NCBI GenBank assembly: GCA_026770585.1
Contig: MU646485.1
Span: 584,834 to 600,605 of the forward strand
Direction: 5' to 3'
DNA length: 15,772 nucleotides
Origin: Baffinella frigidus
Taxonomy: Eukaryota; Cryptophyceae; Cryptomonadales; Baffinellaceae
The notes beneath the pieces were generated by a model, which saw nothing but the letters and a program-made list of their open reading frames with translations, was not told where the DNA came from and did no database searches. Position numbers and translations under genes: made by a program. Shown piece after piece: positions 1-7,892 of this stretch (position 1 is the first letter of the stretch; every line of letters begins with the position of its first letter).

Positions 1-525
1 GGTTTCGGGTTTCTAAAGGGTTTAGGGTTTAGGGTTTATGGTTTAGGGTTTAGGGTTCAGGGTTTGGGATTTAGGGTTTAGGGTTTGGGGTTTAGGGTTT
101 AGGGTTTAGTGTTTAGGGTTTAGGGTTTAGGGTTTAGGGTTTAATGCTAAGGGCTTAGGGTTTAGTGTTCAGGGTTGAGGGTTAAGGATTTAGGGTTTAG
201 AGTTTAGGGTGTAGGGGTTTAGGGTTGAGGGTTGAGGGTTGAGGATTTATGGTTTTAGGGTTTAGGGTTTAGGGTTTCGAGTTTAGGGTTGAGGGGTTAG
301 GGTTTAGGGTTTGGGATTTAGGGGTTTGGGGTTTAGGGTTCAGGGTTTAGGGTTCAGGGTTTAGGGTTTAGGGTTTAGGGTTTAGGGTTGAGGGTTGAGG
401 GTTGAGGGTTGAAGGTTGAGGGTTGAGGGTGTAGGGTTCAGGGTTTTGGGTTCAGGGTTTAGGGTGTAGGGTGCAGGGTTTTGGGTTTAGGGGTAAGGGT
501 TCAGGGTTTATTGCTCAGGGCTTAG
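1..525 (+). repeat. Degenerate TTTAGGG telomere-like array
   Basis: The block is nearly all 7-mers of the TTTAGGG type with variants (TTCAGGG, TTTGGGG, GTTGAGG, TTTCGGG). GTTGAGG forms a local run at about 385-430. The G-rich strand reads left to right, so a real telomere in this orientation would have to lie to the right. It is therefore an interstitial, decayed array, or the intron end of the exon candidate at 526-576. TTTAGGG is the telomere unit of plants, many algae and several alveolates. Confidence 0.9.
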
Positions 526-576
526 GCCGCGCCCTCTTCACCCGTAAGAACCTAGGGGCCTACCGCTTCGAGGACG
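526..576 (+). other. Possible orphan exon after the telomere-like array
   Basis: The telomere-like array ends in CTTAG and is followed at once by 51 nt that read GRALFTRKNLGAYRFEDG before a GT at 577. The layout (telomere-like intron, AG|G acceptor, short open exon) matches that seen for the AIG2-like gene on the other strand. The peptide start faintly recalls the G-R-x-L-F motif of SET domains, but that is too little for a family call. No partner exon was recognised nearby. Confidence 0.2.
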
Positions 577-977
577 GTCCAAGGCAGCCTTGGACCGTGG
601 AAACGAGGATGTGGGGCGCGTCCCGTCTGTGACTCTTGAGGGGAATCACTGGATGGCAACCGACACCTTATCGGGTCCAAATTCGGACCCCTGCCAAAAG
701 TCATTTCCCCGAGAAACAAATCGATTTTTCTTCGAACGTGGCCAATTTGCGGAGAAGAATTGTGAACTAACCGCAATGCCCGAATTCTAGACAGTCGTTC
801 CGCGTAGTCTCTGTGCGTTTGTCGACGGTACATGCGTTTGGTCTCAACTCTGCCGGGCCTTGCTTGCGTGCCATCCCTCTGCAAGACTAAGCGCTCGGTT
901 AGAGCTGCTCAGAGACAGAGAGACCTTTACTGACACCAACACGACCGCCGTGTATGAAGGCCCTCGGAGGCGATGGT
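577..977. other. Unassigned 400-bp stretch
   Basis: I see no gene here. A short perfect palindrome lies at 577-598 (GGTCCAAGG around GCAG-like centre). The rest is non-repetitive at the scale I can judge, and short open frames on both strands lack recognisable motifs. Confidence 0.5.
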
Positions 978-1243
978 CCTTTAGGTCCTTTAGGTTCTTC
1001 GAGCTCCCAACATAGGCGGACACCGGAACTTGTTCTGTCCTTTACCCTCTGTAGAGATCCTTTAGGCCCTGTAGGTTCTTCGAGCTCCCATTTCCTTTAG
1101 GAAAGGCGGAATCCTTTAGGTCCTTTTTTTTAGGTCCTTTAGGTTCTTCGAGCTCCCAACATAGGCGGACACCGGAACGTATCCTGCAGAAAGGCCATGT
1201 TTTCTTTCGGATCACATCAGGCCCCCCAGTGCAGAAGGATCGC
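978..1243 (-). repeat. Family C repeat: one near-complete inverted copy plus two partial ends
   Basis: Read on the - strand, 1131-1243 matches the + strand at 2503-2610 almost throughout (shared GATGTGATCCGAAAG, CTATGTTGGGAGCTCG, AACCTAAAGGAC) and more loosely 1746-1866. Two partial copies of the same end lie at about 978-1036 and 1055-1110, around TTCTTCGAGCTCCCA. One of the related copies (1746-1866) sits between two parts of the WD40 gene, so the family may be intron-like. I see no coding capacity in it. Confidence 0.7.
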
Positions 1244-1474
1244 GGCAGAACCGGCTAATGAGGTTTTCGATTTCGTGATTTATTAGCTTGGATTCGTCGG
1301 CCGACCCGGGCCTTCTGTTAGTCTAAAGTATGGTCCTGCCTACGTTGAATGTAAACACCGCCTTGCCTAATTCTGGGGGTCGCTCCCTTAAGATGCGGAG
1401 GAAGTCTTCGGCGAGTTTTTCTATTGACGGGTCCAAGCTCGCCTCGGTCAGCTACGACGGCACGTGCAAGGTGT

Positions 1475-1624
1475 TTATCTCAGAAAACGAGTTCTAAAAC
1501 TCGTTTTCTTAAGTCAATCCCCTTACAACTTTGTCAACTTATGCGGAGAGTAAAGAATAAGTTGACGAATTTGTAGGGGAATTGACTTAAGAAAACGAGT
1601 TTTAGAACTCGTTTTCTGAGATAA
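1475..1624. mobile_element. 150-bp hairpin MITE with GTGT target duplication
   Basis: The ends TTATCTCAGAAAAC and its complement begin arms of about 65-70 bp that are nearly perfect inverted copies, leaving a short loop around 1545. GTGT at 1471-1474 and at 1625-1628 flanks it directly. Removing the element and one GTGT restores the WD40 frame K-V-W-S, which confirms the boundaries. It carries no ORF, so it would be a non-autonomous DNA transposon. Confidence 0.88.
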
Positions 1625-1745
1625 GTGTGGAGCGCTTCCACTGCAGTGCTTCTGCGCAATATCGAGGTGGGCGCACGAATCTGCAGTGTGTCGTGGGGCT
1701 GCGATTGGGTGCGGGAGACGCAGCGGGGCGCGGCCTTTGCTATGG

Positions 1746-1866
1746 GGCTCTGCACTGGAGAGCTAAACGCGATCCGAAAGCAAAAATGCTTTCTCCGCAG
1801 TCCTTTCTACGGAAGGGCGTGTCGTTGGGCTATGTTGGGAGCATTTAAAACCTAAAGGACCTAAAG
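1746..1866 (+). repeat. Family C copy inside the WD40 gene (intron-like insert)
   Basis: The segment starts GGCTCTGC and ends CCTAAAG. Its removal joins A-F-A-M-G to H-H-P-R-L in frame. It shares GATCCGAAAG, CCTTTCTAC, CTATGTTGGGAGC and AACCTAAAGGAC with the copies at 1131-1243 and 2503-2610. The 5' end lacks a GT, though the run of G at the junction makes the boundary ambiguous by a few bases. Either a non-canonical (introner-like) intron or a simple insertion fits. Confidence 0.6.
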
Positions 1867-1979
1867 GGCACCACCCGCGGCTGGGGGAACGGTCGCAGGT
1901 GCTGGCTCTGGACGCGGAGGTGATTCGGATGATCCTGGACCGCGTGTGATGGTCGGGAGCACCAAGTGCGTGGGCCCGA

Positions 1980-2030
1980 TGTTGTGAGGACCGGGTCCTG
2001 GATGGGCCCGCCTCTGGGGAGAAGGGCTCC
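1980..2030 (+). repeat. Half copy of the 11487-11580 hairpin element
   Basis: The sequence TGTGAGGACCGGGTCCTGG and the following GGGCCCGCCTC-GGGGA-AAGGGCTCC match one arm of the palindromic element at 11487-11580. The other arm is absent here, so this is a solo arm or the source of the palindrome. Confidence 0.65.
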
Positions 2031-2241
2031 ACGGTTGGGCCATTAGGTCGACTTGTAGGGCCTTACCCCGATTACAGTCGCCGGTCCTCACAGATGTAGC
2101 TTAGGAATGGGGTGGAAGGTCACACCCAGGAGAGAGAGAGTGCTAGGATTCTCGCACTGTACTCAAGTACATGGGTATGTTGCATTCAAGAGCCTGCACC
2201 CCCCCCCAAGGACCACAGCCTTAGGGTCCTGGAGATAGGCC

Positions 2242-2363
2242 TACAGGGGTACCTCGCTCATAAGAAACTGCACTCCCCCTAGGACCACCGTAGGGCCCTA
2301 GGCATGGTTCTACTGTAGGATCCTAGGGGGGGGGTTGTTTCTTATGAGCGAGGTACCCCTGTA
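2242..2363. mobile_element. Family A MITE, copy 1
   Basis: The element has terminal inverted repeats CAGGGGTACCTCGCTCATAA, about 26 bp with the adjoining AGAAAC, flanked by TA on both sides. The centre has the CCTAGGACC / GGATCCTAGG pairing typical of the family. At 122 bp with no ORF it is a miniature element. TA flanks would fit Tc1/mariner-type target choice, but no transposase is present. Confidence 0.9.
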
Positions 2364-2502
2364 CTGAATGCTTGTGTGGGGGGGGGGAGGGTTCGTGGAT
2401 TCGAGCTGCCCCTGTACATTTTTTATGATGGTCGAGGCTCCATGCAACAGTAAACAGTAGAGACACGTTGGGAGGATTGCGCCAGCGTCACGCCATTGGA
2501 AG

Positions 2503-2660
2503 CGATCCTCTGTACGGGGGGCTTGATGTGATCCGAAAGGAAGCATGGCCTTTCTACAGAACAAGTTCCGGTGCCCGCCTATGTTGGGAGCTCGAAGAAC
2601 CTAAAGGACCCAAACTTGCTGGGAAGGAGGGTGGTGCGGAAGGTGCTGGAGCGAGTGTGA
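2503..2660 (+). pseudogene. Second copy of family C repeat plus decayed WD40 C-terminus
   Basis: 2503-2610 is a family C copy. After it, 2619-2660 reads L-G-R-R-V-V-R-K-V-L-E-R-V-stop, which aligns with the end of the WD40 fragment (A-E-V-I-R-M-I-L-D-R-V-stop at about 1912-1949). The pair 'family C repeat, then terminal exon' therefore appears twice, about 750 bp apart, pointing to a local duplication. The upstream WD40 blade is not found with this copy. Confidence 0.5.
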
Positions 2661-2736
2661 AGGTTGCGGCGCGCAGCCGTCTTTAAAGAAACAGTGCCCC
2701 CCCCCAACAGTTTGCAGCACTTCCACAGGAACCCTC

Positions 2737-2859
2737 ACATGGGTACCTCGCTCACAAGACCCCCTCCCCACTAGGATCTTACAGTAGTGCTATGCCTAGG
2801 GTCCTATGGTGGTCCTAGGGGGGGGGGCGGCGGTTTCTTACGAGCGAGGTACCCCTGCA
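2737..2859. mobile_element. Family A MITE, copy 2 (diverged)
   Basis: The left end reads GGGTACCTCGCTCACAAGA and the right end TTACGAGCGAGGTACCCCTG. The core CTATGCCTAGGGTCCTATGGTGG is shared with other copies. The left terminus and TA flank are eroded. Confidence 0.85.
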
Positions 2860-2889
2860 CAGAGGTTCCTCTCGAATAACGCCTGCGTC

Positions 2890-2996
2890 TATACCCCTTA
2901 CGTGGCGAGTAGGTTCATACGCCCTACCGCTGGGCCGTAGGACCTGCCTAGGACCTCTTGGCGGTCGATTTTGACCGCCTCGCCACTTAAGGGATA
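2890..2996 (+). mobile_element. Family B MITE, copy 1
   Basis: The ends TATACCCCTTACGTGGC and GCCACTTAAGGGATA are inverted. The body CATACGCCCTACCGCTGGGCC-GTAGGACCTGCCTAGG matches the copies at 10151-10254 and 15504-15607. Near one end lies a palindrome unique to this copy, GGCGGTC-GATTTT-GACCGCC at 2960-2979. The right end is followed by a short TTTAGGG run (2997-3017). Confidence 0.8.
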
Positions 2997-3210
2997 GGGT
3001 TTAGGGTTTAGGGTTTGGTGTTCTTTGTTCTGCGATCCGCAAGGAAGCAGGGCGAGAGTGATCCACTTAGTGCGGTCCATTTGTCACGGGTCACGCCATG
3101 GTCTGAGGAGAAGGCCGCCTCGCCACTTAAGAGATACAAGCGCGCAGGGGTGTGTGCGGCCCGCCTCAGGAAATGCCGGGCTTGGGCCCGCTTCGGGGCA
3201 AACGGTGCCA
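2997..3210 (+). other. Telomere-like stub and unassigned sequence
   Basis: Three TTTAGGG-like units (2997-3017) are followed by sequence without a recognised gene. A second copy of the family B end (CGCCTCGCCACTTAAGAGATA) lies at 3116-3136. The open + strand frame through 3110-3250 is rich in Arg and Ala, as expected of GC-rich noncoding DNA. Confidence 0.5.
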
Positions 3211-3353
3211 CCACTTCGCAGCCACCGGGGGCTTCACGGATACAGTCCATCTAAACGATTTGTACTAGAATCTTATCCAGTTGCATTGGATTCCAACCGC
3301 GTTTCGCCTTAAAATCCAAGGCGAAAAGGGCCTCGGTCGCTGCTAAGTGGATG
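3211..3353 (+). mobile_element. Family D MITE, copy 1
   Basis: The left end CCACTTCGCAGCCACCGGGG and right end GTCGCTGCTAAGTGG are inverted. The body CATCTAAACGATTTGTAC is shared with the copies at 5080-5213 and 8970-9109. The palindrome private to this copy is TTTCGCCTT ... AAGGCGAAA at about 3302-3326. Confidence 0.82.
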
Positions 3354-3476
3354 AGTACCTCGCTCATAAGAAACGCCCACCCCCCTAGGACCACCACAAG
3401 GCCCTCGGCATAGCCCTACTGTAGGGTCCTAGGGGGGGGCGCTTTCGTATGAGCGAGCAACTCCTGTACTCAGCTA
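3354..3476. mobile_element. Family A MITE, copy 3 (ends eroded)
   Basis: The arms GTACCTCGCTCATAAGAAAC and CGTATGAGCGAG-CAACTCCTGTA surround the family core (CCCTCGGCATAGCCCTACTG). It abuts the family D copy on its left. The right arm has several changes. Confidence 0.82.
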
Positions 3477-3565
3477 TGCGCTGTCAGCAAAGTCCTTTGC
3501 CGACCGCCTCGATTGGACCCCTTGGTAGTCTTCCTTGCAACTCCTGCCAGGTGTGCGTGGGGGAG

Positions 3566-3785
3566 GGGGCAGAGTTTATTGACCAGACAGAGCACGGCAG
3601 CGGTAGGAAAGGCTCTCATCTGATTTCTGACTTAATTTTTTTTAAAATGATGCTATCTTAGGGGAGATTATATGCTATGTTAAAGTTAGTTGAAGGCTAA
3701 GATGACACATACGTGACCAATACCATCCGGGGGGGCAGAGGTTATTGATTGATACAGGGCACGGTCGCGGAAGGAAAGGCTCAGG
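3566..3785 (+). repeat. Diverged direct repeat, two copies
   Basis: The unit GGGGGCAGAG-TTATTGA-CAGA-CAGGGCACGG-GCGGTAGGAAAGGCTC occurs at about 3566-3616 and 3730-3783. Between them is AT-rich sequence with ATGATGCTATCTTA, which recurs near 6786. Confidence 0.65.
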
Positions 3786-3882
3786 GCAGGGGGGGGCGTG
3801 AGGACAACAGGACTAGAGACACCCGACCACTCTCGGGCTTTAGCACGTGTACCGCCCACTTCAAAGTGACTGGAGCCCAACG

Positions 3883-3960
3883 TGCCTGGATATCCGGGCA
3901 AGATTGGACACGTTACCGGCGAAAAGATTTGCCTGGATATCCGGGCAAGAGTGGCCACGT
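3883..3960 (+). repeat. Direct repeat containing GCCTGGATATCCGGGCAAGA
   Basis: The 20-mer GCCTGGATATCCGGGCAAGA occurs twice, at about 3885-3904 and 3929-3948, followed each time by a variant of TTGGACACGTT / GTGGCCACGTT. Each unit holds the small palindrome GCCTGGATATCCGGGC. The spacing is 44 bp. Confidence 0.75.
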
Positions 3961-3996
3961 TCTAGCTCTTCCCCAGTTGATTTGTGCTCACCATCG

Positions 3997-4082
3997 ATTC
4001 GCCCCCCCCGAAATTTTACGGGCAATTTTCATAGAGGGGTGTCAAAATTTACCTGTAAAATTGGGGGGAGGGGCGAATTTAT
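3997..4082. repeat. Imperfect hairpin
   Basis: ATTCGCCCCCCCCGAAATTTTACGGG-type sequence on the left pairs with CCTGTAAAATTGGGGGGAGGGGCGAAT on the right, leaving a 30-nt loop. It is probably a small foldback element, with no recognisable family ends. Confidence 0.65.
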
Positions 4083-4139
4083 GGGGATTTGGGCTCACCA
4101 TCACCCCAAGTGGGACAGAGCTAGACGTTACTGTCGAAA

Positions 4140-4208
4140 GGATTTGCGATCTGTACGGGAATCGTTTCGATGGACCACTTTGCGAAGGCACCGGTGGCTG
4201 CTAAGTGG
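4140..4208 (-). repeat. Partial family D element
   Basis: The right end CACCGGTGGCTGCTAAGTGG and the adjoining AATCGTTTCGATGGACC match the conserved half of family D in inverted orientation. The other half is missing. A short GGGC run at 4229-4243 follows. Confidence 0.65.
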
Positions 4209-4242
4209 AGGTCGGAGGTGTACTCGACGGGCGGGCGGGCGG

Positions 4243-4436
4243 GCCCCACGAGAATGCTAGAGCACCCCTTCGAAAAACCGACAGCTTTTACAAATGGCCA
4301 TTTGTGAAGAAAAAATCGTGAGTTTGGTCACATGCCTGACAGAAAGTCTGTCAGGCACGAGGTTGGTCACCTTATCCTAGTACAAATCCTTACAACCCCA
4401 CATGTAAATAGGGCGCTCCAGCATTCTCGAGTGGGG
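4243..4436. mobile_element. Family G MITE with central palindrome
   Basis: The ends CCCACGAGAATGCTAGAGC and GCTCCAGCATTCTCGAGTGGGG are inverted. At the centre is TGCCTGACAG-AAAGT-CTGTCAGGCA (about 4336-4360), flanked by TTGGTCAC motifs also used around the hairpins of family F. A related half (GGTTGG-TACCCTTATCCTGGTACAAA) lies at 8634-8670. Confidence 0.7.
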
Positions 4437-4900
4437 AGAGGGTGTATTTTTTCACGCACAGCCACAGTTTTCGATGCAGCTCGGTAAGCAGTCGCTAGCC
4501 ACACAGCGGACTTCGAAGGGATTTTGAACAACACCTAAGCGATAAGACCTAGGACCCTACGGTAGGCAACCCGTAGGGACATAGGGGGTTTCCTACGGAT
4601 ACGGTAACGGAAACTCGGGCACTGAGTGCCCGAAAATCCCTTCGTAGCCCTCTGTTTGGGTGAAGGCCACACGCAAAACCAGCTATATGACTTTGGAGAA
4701 TTATGGAGGAATTCTGTGATTCATCTCGTAAAGTGACCAATTCGTGGTGCACATACTAGAAAGACTCGGTTGCGCCATCTCAACCCGAGACACTTGCGTG
4801 GTATGGCATAGGCCTCCAAACATCTGGTATGGCCGCCCAATAAATAAATAAATACGGAACGGGCCTCCAATAATTCTCATCATGCGGGGCACGCGACCCT
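4437..4900. other. Unassigned stretch with short inverted repeats
   Basis: No gene recognised. TTCGAAGGGATTTTG (4511-4525) is inverted as GAAAATCCCTTCGTAGC (4631-4647), enclosing a family-A/B-like core (CCTAGGACCCTACGGTAGG). A short AATA run lies near 4839. A related arrangement appears at about 9708-9780. Confidence 0.5.
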
Positions 4901-4912
4901 AGACCCGGGGTC

Positions 4913-5007
4913 CACATTCTCTTCTTCCAGTGGGGTTCTAGACCTTCTCTGCATCCTCTTGTCCCAGTGGGGTTGCATTCTCTTCTCCCAGTGGGAGAAG
5001 AGAATGC
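4913..5007 (+). repeat. Short tandem repeat ending in a perfect hairpin
   Basis: CATTCTCTTCTTCCAGTGGGG, CATCCTCTTGTCCCAGTGGGG and CATTCTCTTCTCCCAGTGGG are three variants of one unit. The last is followed by its own inverse, giving a palindrome at 4975-5007 (GCATTCTCTTCTCCCA and complement). Confidence 0.75.
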
Positions 5008-5077
5008 AGAGAAGAGAAACCACCTTGAAAGTCATCAGAACGGCCCTCCTCAGGACAGACACCCGTCTGTCCTTGGT

Positions 5078-5213
5078 AGCGACCGAGGACCTTGTCACCT
5101 TGAATTCAAGGTGAAATTCCGGTTAGGTTAGAGGGCAATTGATAAGATCCTGGTACAAATCGTTTAGATGAAATGTATCCGTGAAGCCCCCGGTGGCTGC
5201 TAAGTGAAAACCC
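5078..5213 (-). mobile_element. Family D MITE, copy 2
   Basis: In inverted orientation it shares CACTTAGCAGCCACCGGGGG, ATCTAAACGATTTGTACC and the far end GGTCCTCGGTCGCTA with copy 1. Its private palindrome is CACCTTGAATTCAAGGTG at 5096-5113, unrelated in sequence to that of copy 1. Confidence 0.82.
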
Positions 5214-5380
5214 AATTTCGTTTCGGAACACAGCAGAATCTGTGGCGATCTTAAGGCTTCCAACGCGGAAGATAAGGGTGGATATCCTATTTTAGGCATA
5301 AAAAGAAGGCTAAGATGAGTGTATGTACCCGCAGATTTCTGTTATATCCCGAGATTAAATTCCTCGAACCCTAAGCCCTA
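5214..5380 (+). repeat. Dispersed repeat, also present at 6690-6800, 5740-5790 and 5930-5965
   Basis: TTTCGGAACAC-GCAGAATCTG, ACGCGGAAG-TAA and CTATTTTAGGCATAAAA recur in order at 6700-6786. AGAAGGCTAAGATGAGTGTATG recurs at 5752-5773. CCCGAGATTAAATTCC-TGAACCCTAAGCCCTA precedes family F copies 1 and 2 alike, so those two copies lie in a shared duplicated block. Confidence 0.7.
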
Positions 5381-5381
5381 A

Positions 5382-5589
5382 CCACTCGAGGCTAGAAGTG
5401 GGACTATTTTAAACAGGGACTCGTTTACAAGTGAAAAAAAAGAGGTGCGTAGTAATTTTCACGCAAATACGGGCGTTTGGTCACGTTACTGGGGGAATTC
5501 CCCCAGTAACGTGACCAAGCCTGCCCGTGACTGGTACTAAATTTGACAATCCCACATTTAAAACACTCCATCTTCCAGCCTCGAGTAGC
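5382..5589. mobile_element. Family F MITE, copy 1
   Basis: Ends CCACTCGAGGCTAGAAGTG and its inverse AGCCTCGAGTAG. Central perfect palindrome at 5477-5518 with arms TTGGTCACGTTACTGGGGGAA. Outside the palindrome, CAGTCACGGGCA (inverted here), ATTTAAAA and AATTTTCA-GCAAATA-GGG match copies 2 and 3. No ORF. Confidence 0.85.
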
Positions 5590-5622
5590 CAATACACCCA
5601 ATTCCCTATACTCTGAGCCCTA

Positions 5623-5732
5623 CACCCGTGCACCTGGCGTTGTAGGGTTTGAGGATGTAGGGTTTGAGGATCTTGGGAGATGTAGGGTTTGAGGATCTTG
5701 GAAGCGGAGGAACCCCTCGACATCCCTGCCTA
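5623..5732 (+). repeat. TGTAGGGTTTGAGGATCTTGG repeat, copy 1
   Basis: The block CACCTGGCGTT, two to three units of TGTAGGGTTTGAGGATCTTGG, then CGGAGGAACCCCTCGACATCCCTGCC. The same block, with a single unit, recurs at 6178-6253. The unit resembles a degraded TTTAGGG-like motif fused to GAGGATCTTGG. Confidence 0.75.
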
Positions 5733-5965
5733 ACAGAAGGCTAAAATAAAAAGAAGGCTAAGATGAGTGTATGCACCCGCAGATTCTGTTATCCATTCGG
5801 TGGGCTACGAGGGGTTCGTCGACCCCGGATTCCGGGGTGTTACGTGACCAATTTGCATTAGAAAAATCCTGAAGTTAATTATCTTCAGGCAAGTTGACTT
5901 TTGATGAAAGGTTCGTAGACCACTGTGTGGATCCCGAGATTAAATTCCCTGAACCCTAAGCCCTA

Positions 5966-6176
5966 CCACTCGAGGCTGGAAGAGGGGGTATTTTAAATGT
6001 GGAGTTGTTACATTTAGTATCAGTCACGGGCATGCTTGGTCACGTAGCTCAAGTATAACTTGAGCTACGTGACCAAATGCCCCTATTTGTATGAAAATTA
6101 CTACACATTTCTTTCCCCCGCTTCACTTGTAAAAGAAGCTCTGTTTTAAAATAGTCACACTTCTAGCTTCGAGTGG
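5966..6176. mobile_element. Family F MITE, copy 2
   Basis: Ends CCACTCGAGGCTGGAAG and CTTCTAGCTTCGAGTGG. The palindrome at 6036-6076 has arms TTGGTCACGTAGCTCAAGT around ATA. Beyond the shared TTGGTCACGT the stem differs from copy 1 on both arms together. Confidence 0.88.
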
Positions 6177-6177
6177 T

Positions 6178-6253
6178 ACACCCGCGCACCTGGCGTTTTC
6201 GATGTAGGGTTTGAGGATCTTGGAGCGGAGGAACCCCTCGACATCCCTGCCAC
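6178..6253 (+). repeat. TGTAGGGTTTGAGGATCTTGG repeat, copy 2
   Basis: CACCTGGCGTT, one TGTAGGGTTTGAGGATCTTGG unit and CGGAGGAACCCCTCGACATCCCTGCC, as in 5623-5732. It lies immediately after family F copy 2, as copy 1 does after family F copy 1. Confidence 0.75.
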
Positions 6254-6263
6254 ATTATTGTTC

Positions 6264-6430
6264 CGGGTTTAGGGGTCAGGGTTTGTGGTTTAGGGTGTAG
6301 GGTTTAGGGGTTGGGGTTTAGGGGTTAGGGGTTAGGGGTTGGGTTTCGGGTTTCGGGTTTCGGGTTTCGGGTTTCGGGTTTAAGGTTTAGGGTTTAGAGT
6401 TAAGGGTTTAGGGGTTAAGATTTGTGATTT
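6264..6430 (+). repeat. Interstitial telomere-like array with a TTTCGGG run
   Basis: TTTAGGG and TTAGGGG units flank five or more consecutive TTTCGGG units (about 6343-6381). It has the same strand orientation as all other telomere-like arrays in the window. Confidence 0.88.
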
Positions 6431-6474
6431 GTACGCAGCCAATGACCTCCCTGGCCAGGGCCACACCAGAGAAG

Positions 6475-6685
6475 CCACTCGAGGCTGGAAGTGGGACCAT
6501 TTTAAATGTGGGGTTGTTACATTTATTACCAGTCACGGGCAGGCTTGGTCACGTATCTCGGGTTATAACCCGAGATATGTGACCAAACGACCCTATTTGT
6601 GTGAAACTTACTACACAGCGGTCCACTTGTAAAGGACTTGTAAAGTTAAAACTTTTTAAAAAGTCACACTTCTAGCCTCGAGTGG
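6475..6685. mobile_element. Family F MITE, copy 3
   Basis: Ends CCACTCGAGGCTGGAAGTG and CACTTCTAGCCTCGAGTGG. The palindrome at 6545-6586 has left arm TTGGTCACGTATCTCGGGTTA. The one arm mismatch would be a G-U pair in RNA. The length (211 bp) equals copy 2. Confidence 0.88.
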
Positions 6686-6845
6686 AGAGGGTACGCGATT
6701 TAATTTCGGAACACGACAGAATCTGCCCCGCTATCTTAGGCTCCCCACGCGGAAGGTAAAGGTGTACATGCTATTTTAGGCATAAAATGATGCTATCTTA
6801 CGCCTTGTTATGTGGACAGACTCTGGTGTGTTCCGAGAGGAAATA

Positions 6846-6892
6846 GCTCCAATGGTTCCAATGGCTCCGATAGCTCTGATATCTCCAATAGC
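6846..6892 (+). repeat. 9-bp tandem repeat
   Basis: Five units of the type GCTCCAATG / GTTCCAATG / GCTCCGATA / GCTCTGATA / TCTCCAATA. The 9-bp period keeps frames open on both strands, which explains the unremarkable ORFs seen here. Confidence 0.75.
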
Positions 6893-6970
6893 AAATGTTG
6901 GATTGATGAGACCGCAGCCAAACACGAACATGGTCTCGAGTGAAGGAAACGCCTACCCCCCCCAAAATGA

Positions 6971-7147
6971 TAGAGCGTTTGCGGTAATTGTTGTCCATTT
7001 TGGACGTGCGGTCTTCCGGTTTTCCGGTTTTTTAAAATGTTGTAAAGACCGTAAAACATTTTAAATGGACACTTCTGGTACAAATGAAAACCGGAAAACC
7101 GGGAAACCGCACGTCCAAAACGGACAACAATTACCGCAAACGCTCTA
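6971..7147. mobile_element. 177-bp hairpin element
   Basis: TAGAGCGTTTGCGGTAATTG begins a left arm of about 70 bp that is repeated inverted at 7076-7147 with few changes (GTCCATTTTGGACGTGCGG against CCGCACGTCCAAAACGGAC). Inside the loop lies a second small stem (AAAATGTTGTAAAGACCG / GTAAAACATTTT). No family relative elsewhere in the window. Confidence 0.85.
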
Positions 7148-7230
7148 CTTCCCCGAAAATGGTAACCGCGCACACCCCAACCTTCTTCATCGATGCTAAA
7201 ACACAAAAGTGTTTTTGAGACCGTGCCAAG

Positions 7231-7660
7231 CGACTTCTGAGGCCCCTCATTTAGGCAGGAGTGACTTCTGAGGCCCCATCAGTCAGGGAAAAGTGACTTC
7301 CGAGGCCCCTCAGCCAGGCAGAAGTGACTTCTGAAGCCCCTCATTCACGAAGAAGTGACTTGTGAGGCCCCATCAGTCAGGCACAAGTGACTTCTGAAGC
7401 CCCATCCATTAGACACAAGTGACTTCTGAGGCCCATCAGTCCGGCATTAGTGACTTCTGAAGCCCCTCATTCATGTAGACGTAACTTCTGAGGCCCCTTA
7501 GTCAGGCATAAGCGGCTTCTGAGGCCCCTTAGTCAGACAGAAGTAACTTATGAGGCCCCTTAGTCAGACTTAAGTAACTTCCGAGGCCCCTCAGCCAGGC
7601 AGAAGTGACTTCTGAAGCCCCATCAATCAGACACAAGTGACTTGTGAGGCCCCATCAGGG
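7231..7660 (+). repeat. 31-32-bp minisatellite, about 14 units
   Basis: The consensus is near AGTGACTTCTGAGGCCCC followed by TCAGTCAGGCACA, with substitutions in every unit. Units abut without spacers. Unit length is 31-32 bp, with a slightly variable second half. I see no gene in it. Confidence 0.92.
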
Positions 7661-7738
7661 GGCGGGGTGTACCAAGCGCCGAAAAGCTGCTCCCCGCCTT
7701 CTGCATACACGTACGCCTGCGCCCCCGCAGAAACCAGA

Positions 7739-7808
7739 GTCAACTTTCCAACCCACGGTTAACTGTTTAAAAACATGGTCAACTTTCCAAACCACGGTCA
7801 ACTTTCCA
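7739..7808 (+). repeat. Short repeat of TCAACTTTCCAAACCACGG
   Basis: Three variants of GTCAACTTTCCA-CCACGGT follow one another at irregular spacing, between the two minisatellites. Confidence 0.7.
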
Positions 7809-7892
7809 GAGCAGCGCCCGCCACCCACCAGAACGGACTTTCCCGCCTGAAATCAGAATAGACTCTCGCGTCACACAGCACGCCCCAAATTT

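Larger units (their letters stand above)
1330..1949 (+). pseudogene. WD40-repeat protein gene fragment, interrupted by a hairpin element
   Basis: From the ATG at 1330 the frame reads to a WD40 core, SFSIDGSKLASVSYDGTCKV, ending at 1473. The hairpin element at 1475-1624 then interrupts it. The same frame resumes at 1625 as V-W-S-A-S-T-A-V-L-L-R-N-I-E-V-G, then S-V-S-W-G-C-D-W-V, to A-F-A-M-G at 1745. A family C repeat (1746-1866) follows, and 1867-1949 completes G-H-H-P-R-L-G-E-R-S-Q-V-L and ends M-I-L-D-R-V-stop. Skipping both inserts gives one WD40-like blade (S.DG..LAS.S.DGT.KVW) plus a C-terminal tail, far shorter than a normal 6-7-blade propeller. An in-frame TAA precedes 1330, but whether 1330 is the true start is uncertain. 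The insert brings a TAA within about eight codons. The family call is firm from the motif; the function is unknown. It may be a decayed copy, or the repeats may be removed as introns. Confidence 0.72.

Noticed and set aside
1-525. A true chromosome end at the left edge
   Set aside because: At a left terminus the + strand should show CCCTAAA. Here it shows TTTAGGG, and the units are heavily degenerate.
6798-7206. Coding frames on both strands
   Set aside because: They arise from a 9-bp tandem repeat and the arms of a 177-bp hairpin element.
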